From Chamaecrista fasciculata (Eukaryota; Streptophyta; Magnoliopsida; Fabales; Fabaceae): DNA of 64,000 nucleotides. Of the stretch, positions 16,242-27,814 are shown in pieces. The notes below the pieces were generated by a model. That model was not told where the DNA came from. It worked only from the letters and a program-made list of their open reading frames with translations, and did not search any database. How positions within the stretch are numbered: the first letter of the stretch is position 1; every line of letters starts with the position of its first letter. The stretch covers positions 262,138 to 326,137 of the forward strand of contig QANZ01016320.1 of assembly GCA_003254925.1 (NCBI GenBank), in the 5' to 3' direction. Made by a program: the position numbers and the translations under genes.

Positions 16242-18428
16242 ATGGAGTCAGATCTGCGGCAACATCAACATCCTCCGATGTTTCAGGAAGAACAGCAACA
16301 GATAAATTCGGGGCTAACAAGGTATCGATCGGCACCGAGTTCATACTTCACAAACATCATAGACAAGGATTTCTACGAACACATCTTCAATCGACCTTCG
16401 AGTCCCGAGACAGAGCGTGTCTTCTCTCGATTCATCACTAGTTTCGCCGAGGAATCACCTCCTCCTCCTCCTCCTCCATCATCATCTTCATCATCTCTCA
16501 ATAATTCTTCCACACTAGTATCAGTCAAGCTAGAAGATGAACAACCTCAACAACAACAACAACAACAACAACAACCAGTTATGGCTTCCATCAACAATAA
16601 TGAATCTCTCCTTCTCCAACAACAGACTACTACTATGTACCAAAGTAGTTCCGCACGACCACCTTTGCCTCCTATGAAGACAGGATTTGGGAATACTAAT
16701 ACTACTACCTCGAATCTCATCAGGCATAGTAGCTCACCTGCTGGTCTCTTTGCCAACATCAACATTGATACTAGTTCGTTCTTCCCCCTTTTTGCCTATT
16801 TTTTTTAAGTAAATTAACAATTTGGTCCTGAAAATATTATCGAGTTGACAATTCAATCCAATATATACCCATTTGATTTTTCAGGGATCAGATGTATATT
16901 TTAATCTATCAGGATTGAATTGGAAGTTGGGTGATCTTTCAGGGATTAAATTGATAGTTTACTCTTTCTATTTTTTCCGGAAAAATATAAATTATATGTA
17001 TGTGTAGTTGCAGGGTATGCTGCTGCAATGGGAGGAGGAGGAGGAGGAGGGGGTTTTGGGGATAGTAGGGGGATGATGATGTCATCCATAGCGGAGATTG
17101 AAGGAGGAGAGAGCAAGAACAATAATATGAACATGAGAGAGAACATTAATAGTAATACACAGACCAACGAAGCTTTTGGGGAGACACAGAGTAGTAACGA
17201 TTTCATGGCCAGTTTTGGTGTGGACCCATGGGATGACTCCCCAATCATGCCTGATAATAATAACATTACCGGACTCAAGAGATACAGAGAGGATGATGTA
17301 AAACCATTCTCTGCTGAAACTAAGGTATTCATATATATATATGGAATTGATTAATTTGTGATGGATCTGATTCTTGGTGAGTTATTTTGTGAAATATTAT
17401 TGATATATATGTATGTATGTGTGTGTGTGTTATATGTATGTATTAGAGTGAGAGAGGAAGCTTGCAGGGTGGTAGTGGATCTCCTTTGACTCATCACTTG
17501 AGTTTGCCGAAAACTGCAACAGAAATGGCAGCCATAGAGAAGTTGCTGCAGTACTCTGATTCTGTTCCTTGTAAGATTCGTGCCAAGCGAGGATGTGCCA
17601 CTCACCCAAGAAGCATTGCTGAAAGGGTATGTATGTCACTCCCTGCTTTATCAGATACACGAGTTGATAACTCAATTTATAAAATTACAATTTGCACATT
17701 TTAATTGTTAAAAGCCATGTAATCAATAAACTTACCAGGGCTTGGATCTAGTAAAAATGACTAAACTTAGGGTTGAATCTCTGTTGAAAGATGGTCAACT
17801 AGGGGGTATTGACTCTACAAAGTGTGTAAATTAATGATTTGGTAATTGAGTATTGAACTTGTGTATGAATTAGTCTGTATGTTTACTCTTGTAGACATAT
17901 TTTCTATTTGTGGATAGATTGTTATTTGTTACTTGATTGATTATGTATTTGTTAAAAATGGATGGATGGTGTGGTGGGTTGACAGGTAAGAAGAACCAAG
18001 ATCAGTGAACGGATGAGGAAACTGCAAGATCTGGTTCCCAACATGGATAAGGTAACCTTAAAAAGGCTAAAACAAAGTTTTAATTTGCATCATAAAACAC
18101 TACATATATGTATATATATGATATGATCATTCATGATGAGAATTTGTCTGAGTGTGACATATATAACAAACATGTTGATTTTGCTATATATCTCTATATG
18201 CTTCCCATTCCAGCAAACAAACACAGCAGACATGTTGGACTTGGCTGTCGACTACATTAAGGATCTTCAAAACCAGGTTCAGGTAAATAAATATATACAT
18301 ATATAGATACATTTCAATTAATAAATAAACAAAAACATTGAAGCACTCATATATTATATATATATATATTTCAGACGCTTACAGATAATCAAGCTAGGTG
18401 TACGTGTTCACAGAGGCAGCATCAATAA
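16242..18428 (+). CDS. bHLH transcription factor, FBH / bHLH122-128-130 type
   Basis: Nuclear DNA-binding protein of the plant FLOWERING BHLH subgroup; known members bind E-boxes in CONSTANS-type and stress promoters. Six exons: 16242-16773, 17014-17324, 17447-17626, 17986-18051, 18214-18282, 18375-18428, giving 403 residues. The N-terminus has the subgroup signature SGLTRYRSAPSSYF, then FYEHIFNRPSSPETERVFSRF. Next come proline, serine and glutamine runs, then SSPAGLF and a glycine run near residue 185. The bHLH domain reads CATHPRSIAERVRRTKISER and continues through MRKLQDLVPNMDK and DMLDLAVDYIKDLQNQVQ. The end is TLTDNQARCTCSQRQHQ. The exon 1 donor (ACTA|GTTCGT) is weak but is the only one that keeps frame. 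Intron 1 is mostly a MITE. Confidence 0.93.
16808..16964. mobile_element. Small MITE filling bHLH intron 1
   Basis: The inverted ends AGTAAATTAACAATTTGGTCC (left) and the complement of AGTAAACTATCAATTTAATCC (right) enclose about 157 bp. The intron itself is only 240 bp. The left arm contains the TTTGGTCC phrase seen in the larger fold-back elements. Confidence 0.7.
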
Positions 18429-18610
18429 CGGAAACTAAAGAAAGAAGCCAATTGAGGGAGGAAACAACACAACACAAGACAATGAAAGACTTGGTTGGTC
18501 TTTTTGTACAGATTTGTAATAATTTGGTCCAGCAAGATTAGGAAGAAGGGCAGGTTTTCTCTCTTTCTGCATGCACTTATTCAGGAGAAAGAATTAATAT
18601 TACATATATT

Positions 18611-18665
<55 letters not shown>

Positions 18666-19910
18666 GGGTGGCTCATGAAAGCTGACATTTATGTCAATGA
18701 TTACTGTAATATCCAACTATGATGCAGCATTAACATTGATTGTAGTAGCATGGGGTGGACAAATTTTTGTATGTGTTGTTGTAACTTTATTATGCCTTTT
18801 AGAATGAGGAAGATGGGGTAGTGGGGATGATAAGATATTTTCCATATTATTACTATCATTATTATCTTAACTTTTTATGTGAGTTTGTTTTTTACTGACC
18901 ATAAAGTAATTTTCACCTTCATATGTTTAAACTTTGGACAAATTAATCTTTATAATTCAAGTAAAGTTATCTTTAATAAGAAATCAATTAAAGAGTGCAA
19001 CACGGGGACTTTTTAAGTAGTTAACCATTTAATTATTATTTTTCATTTATGGGAATTAATTTTCACTTAGACCGTTACATAGATAGGTGAGGAAAATTCA
19101 TGGTTCATAAAAAACTCTAAAATTTTGATGGAATCTAACACATTAATACATGTGATTGCACTTAAACACATTAATATTCACTTAGTCCAACCCTGGCCCA
19201 ACAACAGAGTGGTCCACAACCCAATCCACTCTTAGTCATGCCCGCTTTAGGTGTGAGTAAGTACCATATTCCAACAGGTCAGAGAATATATACCTCTCGA
19301 TCTCTTTAAAAATTTATAAGAAGAATTTATATATCACCTACCAAATAAAACTCTCACATTAATTAGACAATTTGAACCTTCACACTTGTAAGGCAAGAAT
19401 TCAAACCTTGACCAACCATGCTATTTCTTATTGATCAAAATCTAAGACTTTACTTAGCAATATTGAAGGAGCTATTATATGTGGGTTTGGTTTGACATAA
19501 ATGGGATGAAAAAGATGGGGTAGGCAGTGTGAAAGGCAGGGCTTTTTGTAAAAGTAAAAGGAAAGGAAGGCGTAAAGAAGACAAGTTTTCTGATAAGGGT
19601 TGAGTTGTACATGTATGGTGTAAATGCACTGAATTGTAAGCACATTTTGAGGGGCCATTAATTATTATTACAGTACACTTAATTAGCAAGCACATAATGC
19701 CATTTCCTTCCTTAAATGTAGCACTTTGAGACTGATGTTTCTTTTGCCAAAAATACAAAAAGTAGGGGTGTGACTCAAATAAGAGAGTCAATCCTAATTT
19801 TTTAAACTTGTGGACAATAATTAAAGAAATGTTAATTCTTTTACGGTTAAGTTTTTTTTTTTTGAAAAGCTTTTATTGTTAAGTTATTCATTAAACATAA
19901 TACACTTTTT
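18429..19910. other. 3' flank of the bHLH gene and intergenic DNA
   Basis: Probable 3' UTR to about 18850, including a compound (TA)n(GA)n microsatellite at 18611-18663. The rest is AT-rich with no gene or clear element. Confidence 0.6.
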
Positions 19911-20326
19911 TTGTCAAAGTATAAATTTGGTCCTATATCTTTTGCTGAGTTCCCAATTTAGTCCCATATCTTTTTTTTATGCACTTTTGGTCTCATATCT
20001 TTGGGTCAATTTCCAATTTGGCCTCATGTTTTTTTGTTGCAGGTTTGGTCCCATATCTTTAGGTCAATTGCAGAATTGGTCATATATCTTTAGATCAGGT
20101 GCAGAAGTGGTCCTATATCTCTGCAAAAGGATCAACTAATGGTTGATCCTTTTGCAAAGATATAGGACCAATGCTGTAACTTGACCAAAAGATATGAGAC
20201 TAAAAATGATATGGGATTAAATTGAGACCTTTTGCAAAAGATATGAGACCAAAAGTGCAACAAAAAAAGATATAAAACCAAATTGGAAACTCAATAAAAG
20301 ATATAGGACCAAATTTTCACTTTGAC
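19911..20326. mobile_element. Fold-back element, TTTGGTCCTATATC type
   Basis: The left arm starts GTCAAAGTATAAATTTGG and the right ends CCAAATTTTCACTTTGAC. The arms carry TTTGGTCC(C/T)ATATCTTT units about every 35-40 bp. They meet at a central perfect hairpin near 20125-20155 built on GCAAAAGGATCAAC and its complement. It is non-coding. TSD not clear. Confidence 0.7.
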
Positions 20327-20483
20327 CTACTTTTTTTATAATTTTATGATTGTTGGTGAACCTTTATGTAAATCCAAACTTAATAGTTTTTGTAATTAAT
20401 ACTAATGAAAATTTTTTAATTTTATTTTTTAATAAATATTTTAACAAAAGAAATCATTTATAAATAATCAAACATTTAATTTT

Positions 20484-21275
20484 GGCAAAAGACCTTTTGG
20501 TGTTTCTAACGTTTGAGGTCAGTTTCAGTTATGCCCCTAACATTTGTTTTGTGTCAGTTATGCCCCCAATATGAAACGTTGGTGTCAATTATACTCTAAA
20601 GTTTGACTTCGTTGATTATGTGGATGAAAAATACTGACGTGTCAATTTTTTTGCCTATGTGTCAATTTTTTTTTCTGAATTGAACACGTGGCACATGACT
20701 GGATAAATAAAACATAGCCAAAGTCCTATTTTGGTCTCTCAGTTATGCTCAATGTTTCAAATTGGTCCCTCAGTTGGTCCATCAAACATTTTCCATCTAT
20801 TTTTCCGTTAAAAAAAAGGAAAAATAAACTTATATCCTCAAAAGTTTTAGTTTTTTACATTAAGATCATTTTTCCTTATATAATAGGATCAAAACGTAAG
20901 AACAAAACACAAACCGGAGATTTAAGGTTCATATCTCAAACTTTGATTCTTCGATTTGACACCATTTCGTGTTTGTTTTCTGAAATTTGTTTATGGACTT
21001 TGTTTATGGAACATTAAGCATAACTGAGTGACCAAAATAGAATTTTGGTAATGTTTTATTTATCCAGTCATGTGCCACGTGTTCAATTCAGAAAAGAAAA
21101 ATTGACACATAGGCAAAAAAATTGACACGTCAGCATTTTCCGTCCACATAATCAACGGAGTCAAACTTTAGAATATAATTGACATCAACGTTTTACATTG
21201 GAGGCATAACTGACACAAAACAAACGTTAGCGGCATAACTGAAATTGACCGTAAAGTACCAAAGAGTCTTTTGCC
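20484..21275. mobile_element. Fold-back element (GGCAAAA family) with a second one at its centre
   Basis: The outer arms begin GGCAAAAGACCTTTTGG and end with the complement of AAAGACTCTTTGGTACTTT. The arms pair for about 230 bp, down to GGATAAATAAAACAT at 20700-20714 and its complement near 21050-21064. Flanks TTTAATTTT and TTTATTATT are only a loose 9-bp match. The arms contain repeated CTAACGTTT and GTCAGTTATGCCCC units. Confidence 0.7.
20715..21050. mobile_element. Inner fold-back (GGCCAAAGTCC family)
   Basis: It begins AGCCAAAGTCCTATTTTGG and ends with the inverse, CCAAAATAGAATTTTGG. It carries the same arm order (CAGTTATGCTC, then TTGGTCCCTCAG, then TTTTCCGTTAAAAAAA) as the elements at 42394 and 46387. 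It sits at the exact middle of the outer inverted repeat. Confidence 0.65.
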
Positions 21276-21595
21276 TTTATTATTATTTTTTTGTCACTTT
21301 TCATTGTTCCAAAGAGTTTTGTTTTAACAATAACGAGAAGTAAAGCAGATTTTTATACATTTTAAGTCTTATTTTTATTTTTATTTGGGAACAGAAATTA
21401 AGTGGGTTGGGTTTTGGACTGGGGCCAGTCCAAATGGGTTAAAGCAAACAATGACGTAAGAGATGACGTCACGGGCCAGAAAATAAGCCCACTAGCCTCC
21501 GAAATAGAAGCATGAAGAGATCATATGAATGTGGTGTGGAAAAGGTTGGGTTGGTGTTACTGTTATGGGCTGGGAAAATGTAAAAACATTAATTT

Positions 21596-21877
21596 TGTTA
21601 TAAATAATTATGTCTATGAATATCCACATTTGTCTTTTGGTATTCTCTATACATAGAAGTTTGAGTTTTCCTTTACTTTCTCTATGTACATGAATATGAC
21701 CTTATCCCTTCATTATGTACATTAAGTTGGTACATCTCCCTTATAGATCCTTTAGCCTATAAATAGAGGCTTTAGGTGTTGATGTAAAGTTGATGATATT
21801 AGTTGAATGAAAGAATTCCTCTCTCCTCCTACTTTTCTCTCTATTTTGAATATCCTTATTTCTTATATTTTATAACA
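21596..21877 (+). repeat. 5' LTR of the copia element
   Basis: 282 bp, beginning TGTTATAAAT and ending ATAACA. A TATA-like CTATAAATAG lies at 21757-21766, with AGAGGC following; this is the likely retroelement promoter. Confidence 0.93.
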
Positions 21878-22429
21878 CGTTATCAGCACGAGCCTCTACC
21901 GGTTTGAGCTTTTGACATATGTGCACGTGTCTACTCATTCAAGCTTTTGGCATCTGTTCATGGGTCTTTATCCATTTGAGCTCTAGGTAACTGAACGTGA
22001 GCCTTTACCGGTGAGGTTTTAGTAACTAAGTACAAATCTCTTTTGATTTCAATTTTGGATAATTAAAGAGGTAAGTTAATTATCGTTCAAGCTTTCTTGT
22101 TAACTTACTAAAGGTAAGAAACTTTTATACTCGATTCTTTATCATTATCATAATATATTTTATAAGTTTATTATTGTGGTCATCTTCTTAAGATTTGGAA
22201 ATGTTCGGTATAACTTGAAACTTCATATGATTGAGTTTTCATATGATTAAATAAAAGTGACCAAGTCACATGTAATTACAGTTTCATATGATTAAGTAAA
22301 TGACTTGAAGTCATATTATGTTTTGATTCAACTTTATTGAATCAATTATTGTATTCTGCCAAAGATTAGTGCAATGAAAGGTTATTGCACATGTTGATTA
22401 TTTATCAATGGCTATAGTTTGGTATTTTG

Positions 22430-23600
22430 GCTATTGAAGCTGTTTAATATCACCCTTGACGGCTAATAAACTTTGGCTATTGAAGCTGTATAATATCAGC
22501 CCCGAAGGCTTAGACTTTGGCCATTGAAGCTGTCTTATATCATGCCTAAAAGCTAATAGTTTGACTATTGAAATGATCTTATAATGCCTTGAAGGCAATA
22601 ATTTGGCTATTGAAGTCGTGTTATATCAGTCATGAAAGCTAATAGTCAAATAGAAATTAATAACCTTGAAGGCGAATCGAAATATATTATTTTGACCAAT
22701 TGCTGATAGCAATTACGGTGTTGTTAAAAAATATTAGTCAATAGTCCTGAAGACTATCATCAATATAAATATTTGATAGACCTGAAGGCCTATATCAAAA
22801 TAAATATTTTATTTTAGATGCAGATTGATTGATGTATTTTTAGATTTGATATGTGATCACAATTAATCTTGTGAAGTGTTTGATATATCAAAATTATTGA
22901 GATTGAGTCTCTTATAGAGACGGTGTTTGATATATTGATATTACGTCTCCAGTAGAGACGAGAGTGACTATATGTCAATTTTTAAATGAGACTGTCATTG
23001 ATTTATTTCGGCAAGTGAACCTGAAGTTCACAGTAAATTTATTCTGATAATAATTAATTTTCTCTGAAAGAAAGAGAATTGAAAAATCTCACAAAGATAC
23101 TTTGGAAGAGTAATAATATATACTCTAGAAGAGTATGAATCTCATATTAACAAGATTATATTTCTTGACGTAACTCTGTAGTGGTTTGGAATTTGGATAC
23201 TATTAAAGTATCACATCAATAAACTCAAGGAAAAATTGAGTATATGATATGAATGAGTTCTTACATCTTGGTATCTCAATGAATATTAGATAGTTCCTAA
23301 AGAACTAAATATGATATGGTTCTTGAAGAACTAAATATGAGATAGTTTCCGAAGAACTAATCCATTTTATTTAATTTATTTATCTCATTTATTTCTTTGA
23401 TTATATATTATTATTCTATTAGCCATTTTTCATTTGGTTAACAATTTATATGTTAATAATGTATTCTTTTATTTCTTTCATACTTTCATCTATCTTTATA
23501 TGATTTCTTGTTTGAATATAAATCATGTATACATCATATTGTATATCATACGATCAAATATCTTGTTGTATTATATCAAGCTTTCCCGAAGGAAAGAAAA
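22430..23600 (+). repeat. Tandem units and short hairpins in the 5' half of the copia element
   Basis: About five imperfect units of roughly 60 bp (TTTGGCTATTGAAGCTG then ATATCA) run from 22430 to 22660. From 22498 on come many small palindromes with different stems but the same loop, (C/T)NGAA: for example 22741-22757 (ATAGTC/GACTAT), 23015-23031 (GTGAAC/GTTCAC), 23120-23136 (ATACTC/GAGTAT), 23291-23307, 23319-23331, 23343-23359 and 23581-23596. No open frame spans the region. Confidence 0.8.
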
Positions 23601-23939
23601 ATGTTATGGAGGAAAAAGTAAATATAATATCGGGCATGACGGCATGTGATCATATGCTCCAGAAGAGATATTAGTACAATTAAAAGGAGATATTAGTACA
23701 TCATATTAGTACAATTAAAACATATGTTGTAATGGACCAGCAGTTCTTTGACATATGTTATTATGAAGCTGATGTTCATTAATTTAAAGGTTCATTAATT
23801 TAAAGGATACGTTTGTAATTTTGTATGACCGGTTAGACCATCCTGGTTCACGTATAATGCGAACTCAAATTAATGCCTATTAAAGAACCAAAGGTTTCTT
23901 GTATATAATGAGTTCTTGTGTTGCATGTTCTCAATAAAA

Positions 23940-26340
23940 ATTGGTTTTAAGACCATTACCAGAAAAAGTTAGGATTGGATCCCTTGGAATTCTTGAACGC
24001 GTTCATAGAAAAATTGTGGATCTGAAGTGCCACCTTGTGGACATGTCGATCCACTTTGTTCCAAGAAAAAGATTGAGCTCAAGTTTTGGATTATTCCATC
24101 GAGCAAATTTTGTTATGCTGGTAAATTTATATCCCAAGTTTTAAAGGGCTATTATATGCTAGATGTGGTACATCATGTTGTTTATGTCCACACGGTAAAT
24201 GGTCTTGTTGAATAATTAAATGTCTGATGAGAACATATCAATTTATATGATGCAGCACTTGTACGCATTAAATTAATAACGTATTGTAAATTCTCCCCTA
24301 TGCTATTGGCTTTGGGTCAGGAGCCGAATATTTCTCATTTAAGAATTCTTTGGGTGCTGGATTTATATTGCTCCACCATGTGAATCAAAATGGGCCCCAA
24401 CGAAAATTGAGAATATCAATTGGGTATGGATCCCACTCACTTATTAAATATCTTAAACTCCTGAAGGGAGATAGTTCATGACATGATTTGTCAATGAAAT
24501 TAATTTTTCAGCATTAGGGGGAGAAAGAAAATAGCTGGAATGGAAAAATGAATTACAAGGAATGCATGATTATTATATTCATTTGATCCTCATGTGAACT
24601 TGAAGTTCAAAGAATAATTTATTTGAAAAATATTGTTGAATCGAGGAAATATATGAAGGCATAATGAATGAAAAATCTCCGGAAGAGATTCAGGTACCTG
24701 AAAGTGAAGAAAATAATGAGATCTCAATATGTTTATTATTGCCAAAGTATGGAACCGATATGAAAATATTGTCGACAAAGTATTTAAATATAATGTAGCG
24801 CTACAAATTACAAATTATAAAGAAATTGAGGATCATGAATAATAATTCGTCGAAGAGTGTCAACGTTAGAAATTGGCCAAACTGAAAAGAAATGATCCAA
24901 GATGAGTAAAACTCATTCGAGAAAATTTTTGGACTAGAAGTTCAGAGACATGATGGTGTACAGTCAGTATGATGGTGTATAGTCAGCATGATGATGTACA
25001 ACCAGTTAAATATAAATAAGTCTTTGTGCAAAAAGAAATAAGAGAATTGAAATTTTTGAGATACAAAGACTAGAAATTTATTTTAAGGAGTTTAATTCTC
25101 CCGTGGTGGATGCAATTATTTTGAATATATGTTCAGGCTGTTTATAAAAGGCTTTGATGTCCAAATATTTGAAGGTGTGAAGTTAGTAGGGTACAAATGA
25201 GTTTATGAGTAAAATCGTAATAAAAATGAAAGGCTAAAGTCGTAAGATATAAACTCAAAAGTCTCACATTGAATATGTAAAGACATATTCTCTAGAGATG
25301 GATGTAATCCCGAAGATGGATGCGACCCCCCTCAAATATTTTAGTAGTCTGGCATTGTATGAAAAACTGGATATGCATCCAATGAGTTTGGTTATAGTCC
25401 ATTCATATGGCTTATTGAACAATGAAATTTATATGAAAATCCCTGAAGGATTATAGGAAACATGCCAGATGTCTTGTTCAATAAAGATGAATAACATCCT
25501 ACATGGGTTTGAAAAATAACCTGGACATATGTGGTACAATTATTTAAAAAAAATATTATTTAAAAGATATCACATTGTGTATATTTATTATTGTTGGAAC
25601 TCCTGAAGAGTTCAAAACATAGTAAAATATTGATAGTTTTGCAAGAAAGATTTTGCAAAGATAAAATTTTGTCTCATCTTACAAATTAAGCAAATTATAA
25701 TAGTGAGGTTATTACTCATATTATGTAAAAAATGTATTGAGATAGTTCCATATGGGTAAGGTGCATGGACATAGTGTAACCATGATGGTTAGATAAATCA
25801 TTTGAAGTAATAAAGTATCCTATTAACTTCAAATGAAGATGCAATTCTTTGGTCCTGTAGTACTATATCTTCATATTATAAGTGGATTACTGTTTTCAGT
25901 ACACTTGCTAGCGAGATATAGTTCTTCATTATAAGGAATGAAAAATATTTTAAAGATAAATGTTTATTTAAATAAATTTAGTTCACCATTCCTTGATGAT
26001 GTAGATGCTAGCTTATTATCTGATCTTCAGAGACAATGCATAAAGCAAATCAATAATGTGTTTAGTTGAGACTACTAATTCAACACATCCAGAAGATGTG
26101 TAATTTGTTTTGCAGGAAACTCTGTCAACCTTATTGTATGAAGATAATATGACATGTATAGTTCAGCTAAAAGAGAATTTAGCAGATTTACTTGTGATAT
26201 CAAAAGCAAGGCGACATAGAAGTTCAACAAGTTCGCTCAAGTGATAATTTAGCAAATTTATTTATGGAGGCATTGCCAATTGCAACATTTGAGAAATTGG
26301 TTCATCAGATTTGAATGCGAAAATTAAAAGATACATAGTG
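23940..26340 (+). pseudogene. Broken copia pol region (integrase to RNase H)
   Basis: Translated pieces match copia pol in the right order but in shifting frames. They include the integrase remnant with the stretch LALGQEPNISHLRIL near 24300-24355. At the far end is the RNase H tail VQQVRSSDNLANLFMEALPI, followed by a TFEKLVHQI-type ending (about 26220-26320). Stops and indels are frequent between them. Three direct copies of a GATGGTGTACAGTCAG-like 21-mer lie at 24952-25008. A gag frame cannot be recognised. Confidence 0.75.
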
Positions 26341-26478
26341 ATGTTATGATGAGGGGGAGATACGCGTTGTACTCTTTTTTCCTTCGCCATGGTTTTGTCC
26401 CACTGGGTTTTCCTGGCAAGGTTTTTGATGAGGCATCATGTAATGCGTATCAATAAATTATAGATATTCAAGGGGGAG

Positions 26479-26760
26479 TGTTATAAATAATTATGTTTAT
26501 GAATATCCACATTTGTCTTTTGGTATTCTCTATGCATAGAAGTTTGAGTTTTCCTTTACTTTCTCTATGTACATGAATATGACCTTATCCCTTCATTATG
26601 TACATTAAGTTGGTACATCTCCCTTATAGATCCTTTAGCCTATAAATAGAGGCTTTAGGTGTTGATGTAAAGTTGATGATATCAGTTGAATGAAAGAATC
26701 ACTCTCTCCTCCTACTTTTCTCTCTATTTTGAATATCCTTATTTCTTATATTTTATAACA
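26479..26760 (+). repeat. 3' LTR of the copia element
   Basis: 282 bp, about 98% identical to the 5' LTR and immediately preceded by the purine tract ending GGGGGAG. The few differences indicate a fairly recent insertion, which is at odds with the heavily broken interior. Confidence 0.93.
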
Positions 26761-26961
26761 AATTTAAAAATGTTATCTCACAAAATTATTATAAAGCAAA
26801 GAAATAGTCATTTGACTATGCCAAAAAAAAGAAGTCATTTGACATTTTTTCAAGAATTGTGGATTCCATTATATAATCATGACTTTATCATTTGGATCAT
26901 CAATTCATCATTATATAATTATTAATATAGAATAATAATTTCAAAATTATAATTATTAATA

Positions 26962-27519
26962 GGGTAAATTACACTTTGGTACTATGTAGTTTGACCTCAT
27001 TTTACTTTGGTACTCTGTCGTTTAAAACATGATACTTTGGGCCCCTTTGGTTTACCAAACAAAAAATATGATACTTTGGTACTCTAAGGTCTCAACTGTT
27101 ACCCCTTTAGTACTCTGAACAATTTTTCTTTTAGTTTTGGACGGAATTTGCCACGTGACCTGCGCGTGGGCTCACTAAAACTCAATTTTGTCCAACATTT
27201 TGTCACAATGAAAATCAAACGCATGATAGTATGCATCTTTGGATGCTTGTTAATGATTCCAATTAATGAAAGTGTATGACAAATGATGGCATTTTGGTTT
27301 TCGTTTGGTGAACGTTTCATGAAATATTGGACAAAACTTAGTGAGCGCACATGCATGTCACGTGCCAAATCCCATCCAAAGCTAACGAAAATATTGTTCA
27401 GGGTACCAAAGAGGTAACGGTGGAAACCTCAAGGTAACAAAATGTCACATTTTAAACCACGGGGGTACTAAAGTGGAATGAGGTCAAACCACAAAGTACT
27501 AAAATGTAATAATTTACCC
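26962..27519. mobile_element. Fold-back element with 9-bp TSD (GGGTAAATTAC family)
   Basis: The ends are GGGTAAATTACACTTTGG and the inverse TAATTTACCC. The 9-bp TSD TTATTAATA is exact at 26953-26961 and 27520-27528. Arms carry TTTGGTACT units. The loop (27125-27370) is unlike that of its relative at 11144 and is itself partly inverted (CCACGTGACCTGCGCG against GCATGTCACGTGCC). It is non-coding. Confidence 0.9.
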
Positions 27520-27529
27520 TTATTAATAA

Positions 27530-27805
27530 GGCAAAAGTGCTCTTGGTATCCCCAAAGTATACGGTTATTTTCAGTTGTACTCCCGAAGGTTTTTTTTATT
27601 TGTCAAATATACCTCCAATCTTTTTTTTTTGTATCAATTGTATTCTTAATTTTTTTTTTGTGCAATTGTAACCCCAAATTGGGGGGTATTTGGGGGGTAC
27701 AACTGACTCAAATGTGAAACATTGGAGGTATAATTGATTAAAAAAACTTTGGGGGTACAAATAAAAATGACCGCATACTTTGGGAGTACCAATAGTACTT
27801 TTGTC
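27530..27805. mobile_element. Fold-back element abutting the previous one
   Basis: The left end GGCAAAAGTGCTCTTGGTATC is mirrored by the right end ending GGTACCAATAGTACTTTTGTC-like sequence. It starts one base after the right TSD of the 26962 element. Arms are about 110 bp with GGGGGTA(C/T) units around a centre rich in TTTTTTTTG. Flanks TATTAATAA and TTAATAATT share the core TTAATAA. Confidence 0.7.
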
Positions 27806-27814
27806 TTAATAATT

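Larger units (their letters stand above)
21596..26760 (+). mobile_element. Full-length, decayed Ty1-copia LTR retrotransposon
   Basis: Two 282-bp LTRs (21596-21877 and 26479-26760) start TGTTATAAAT and end TATAACA. They differ at 5 positions, which I counted by eye. The 5-bp TSD AATTT is exact at 21591-21595 and 26761-26765. A polypurine tract AAGGGGGAG precedes the 3' LTR. The sequence after the 5' LTR is CGTTATCAGCACGAG, not the usual initiator-tRNA site. Total length is 5165 bp. The internal region has many stops and frame breaks, so the element cannot make a full polyprotein. Confidence 0.95.
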
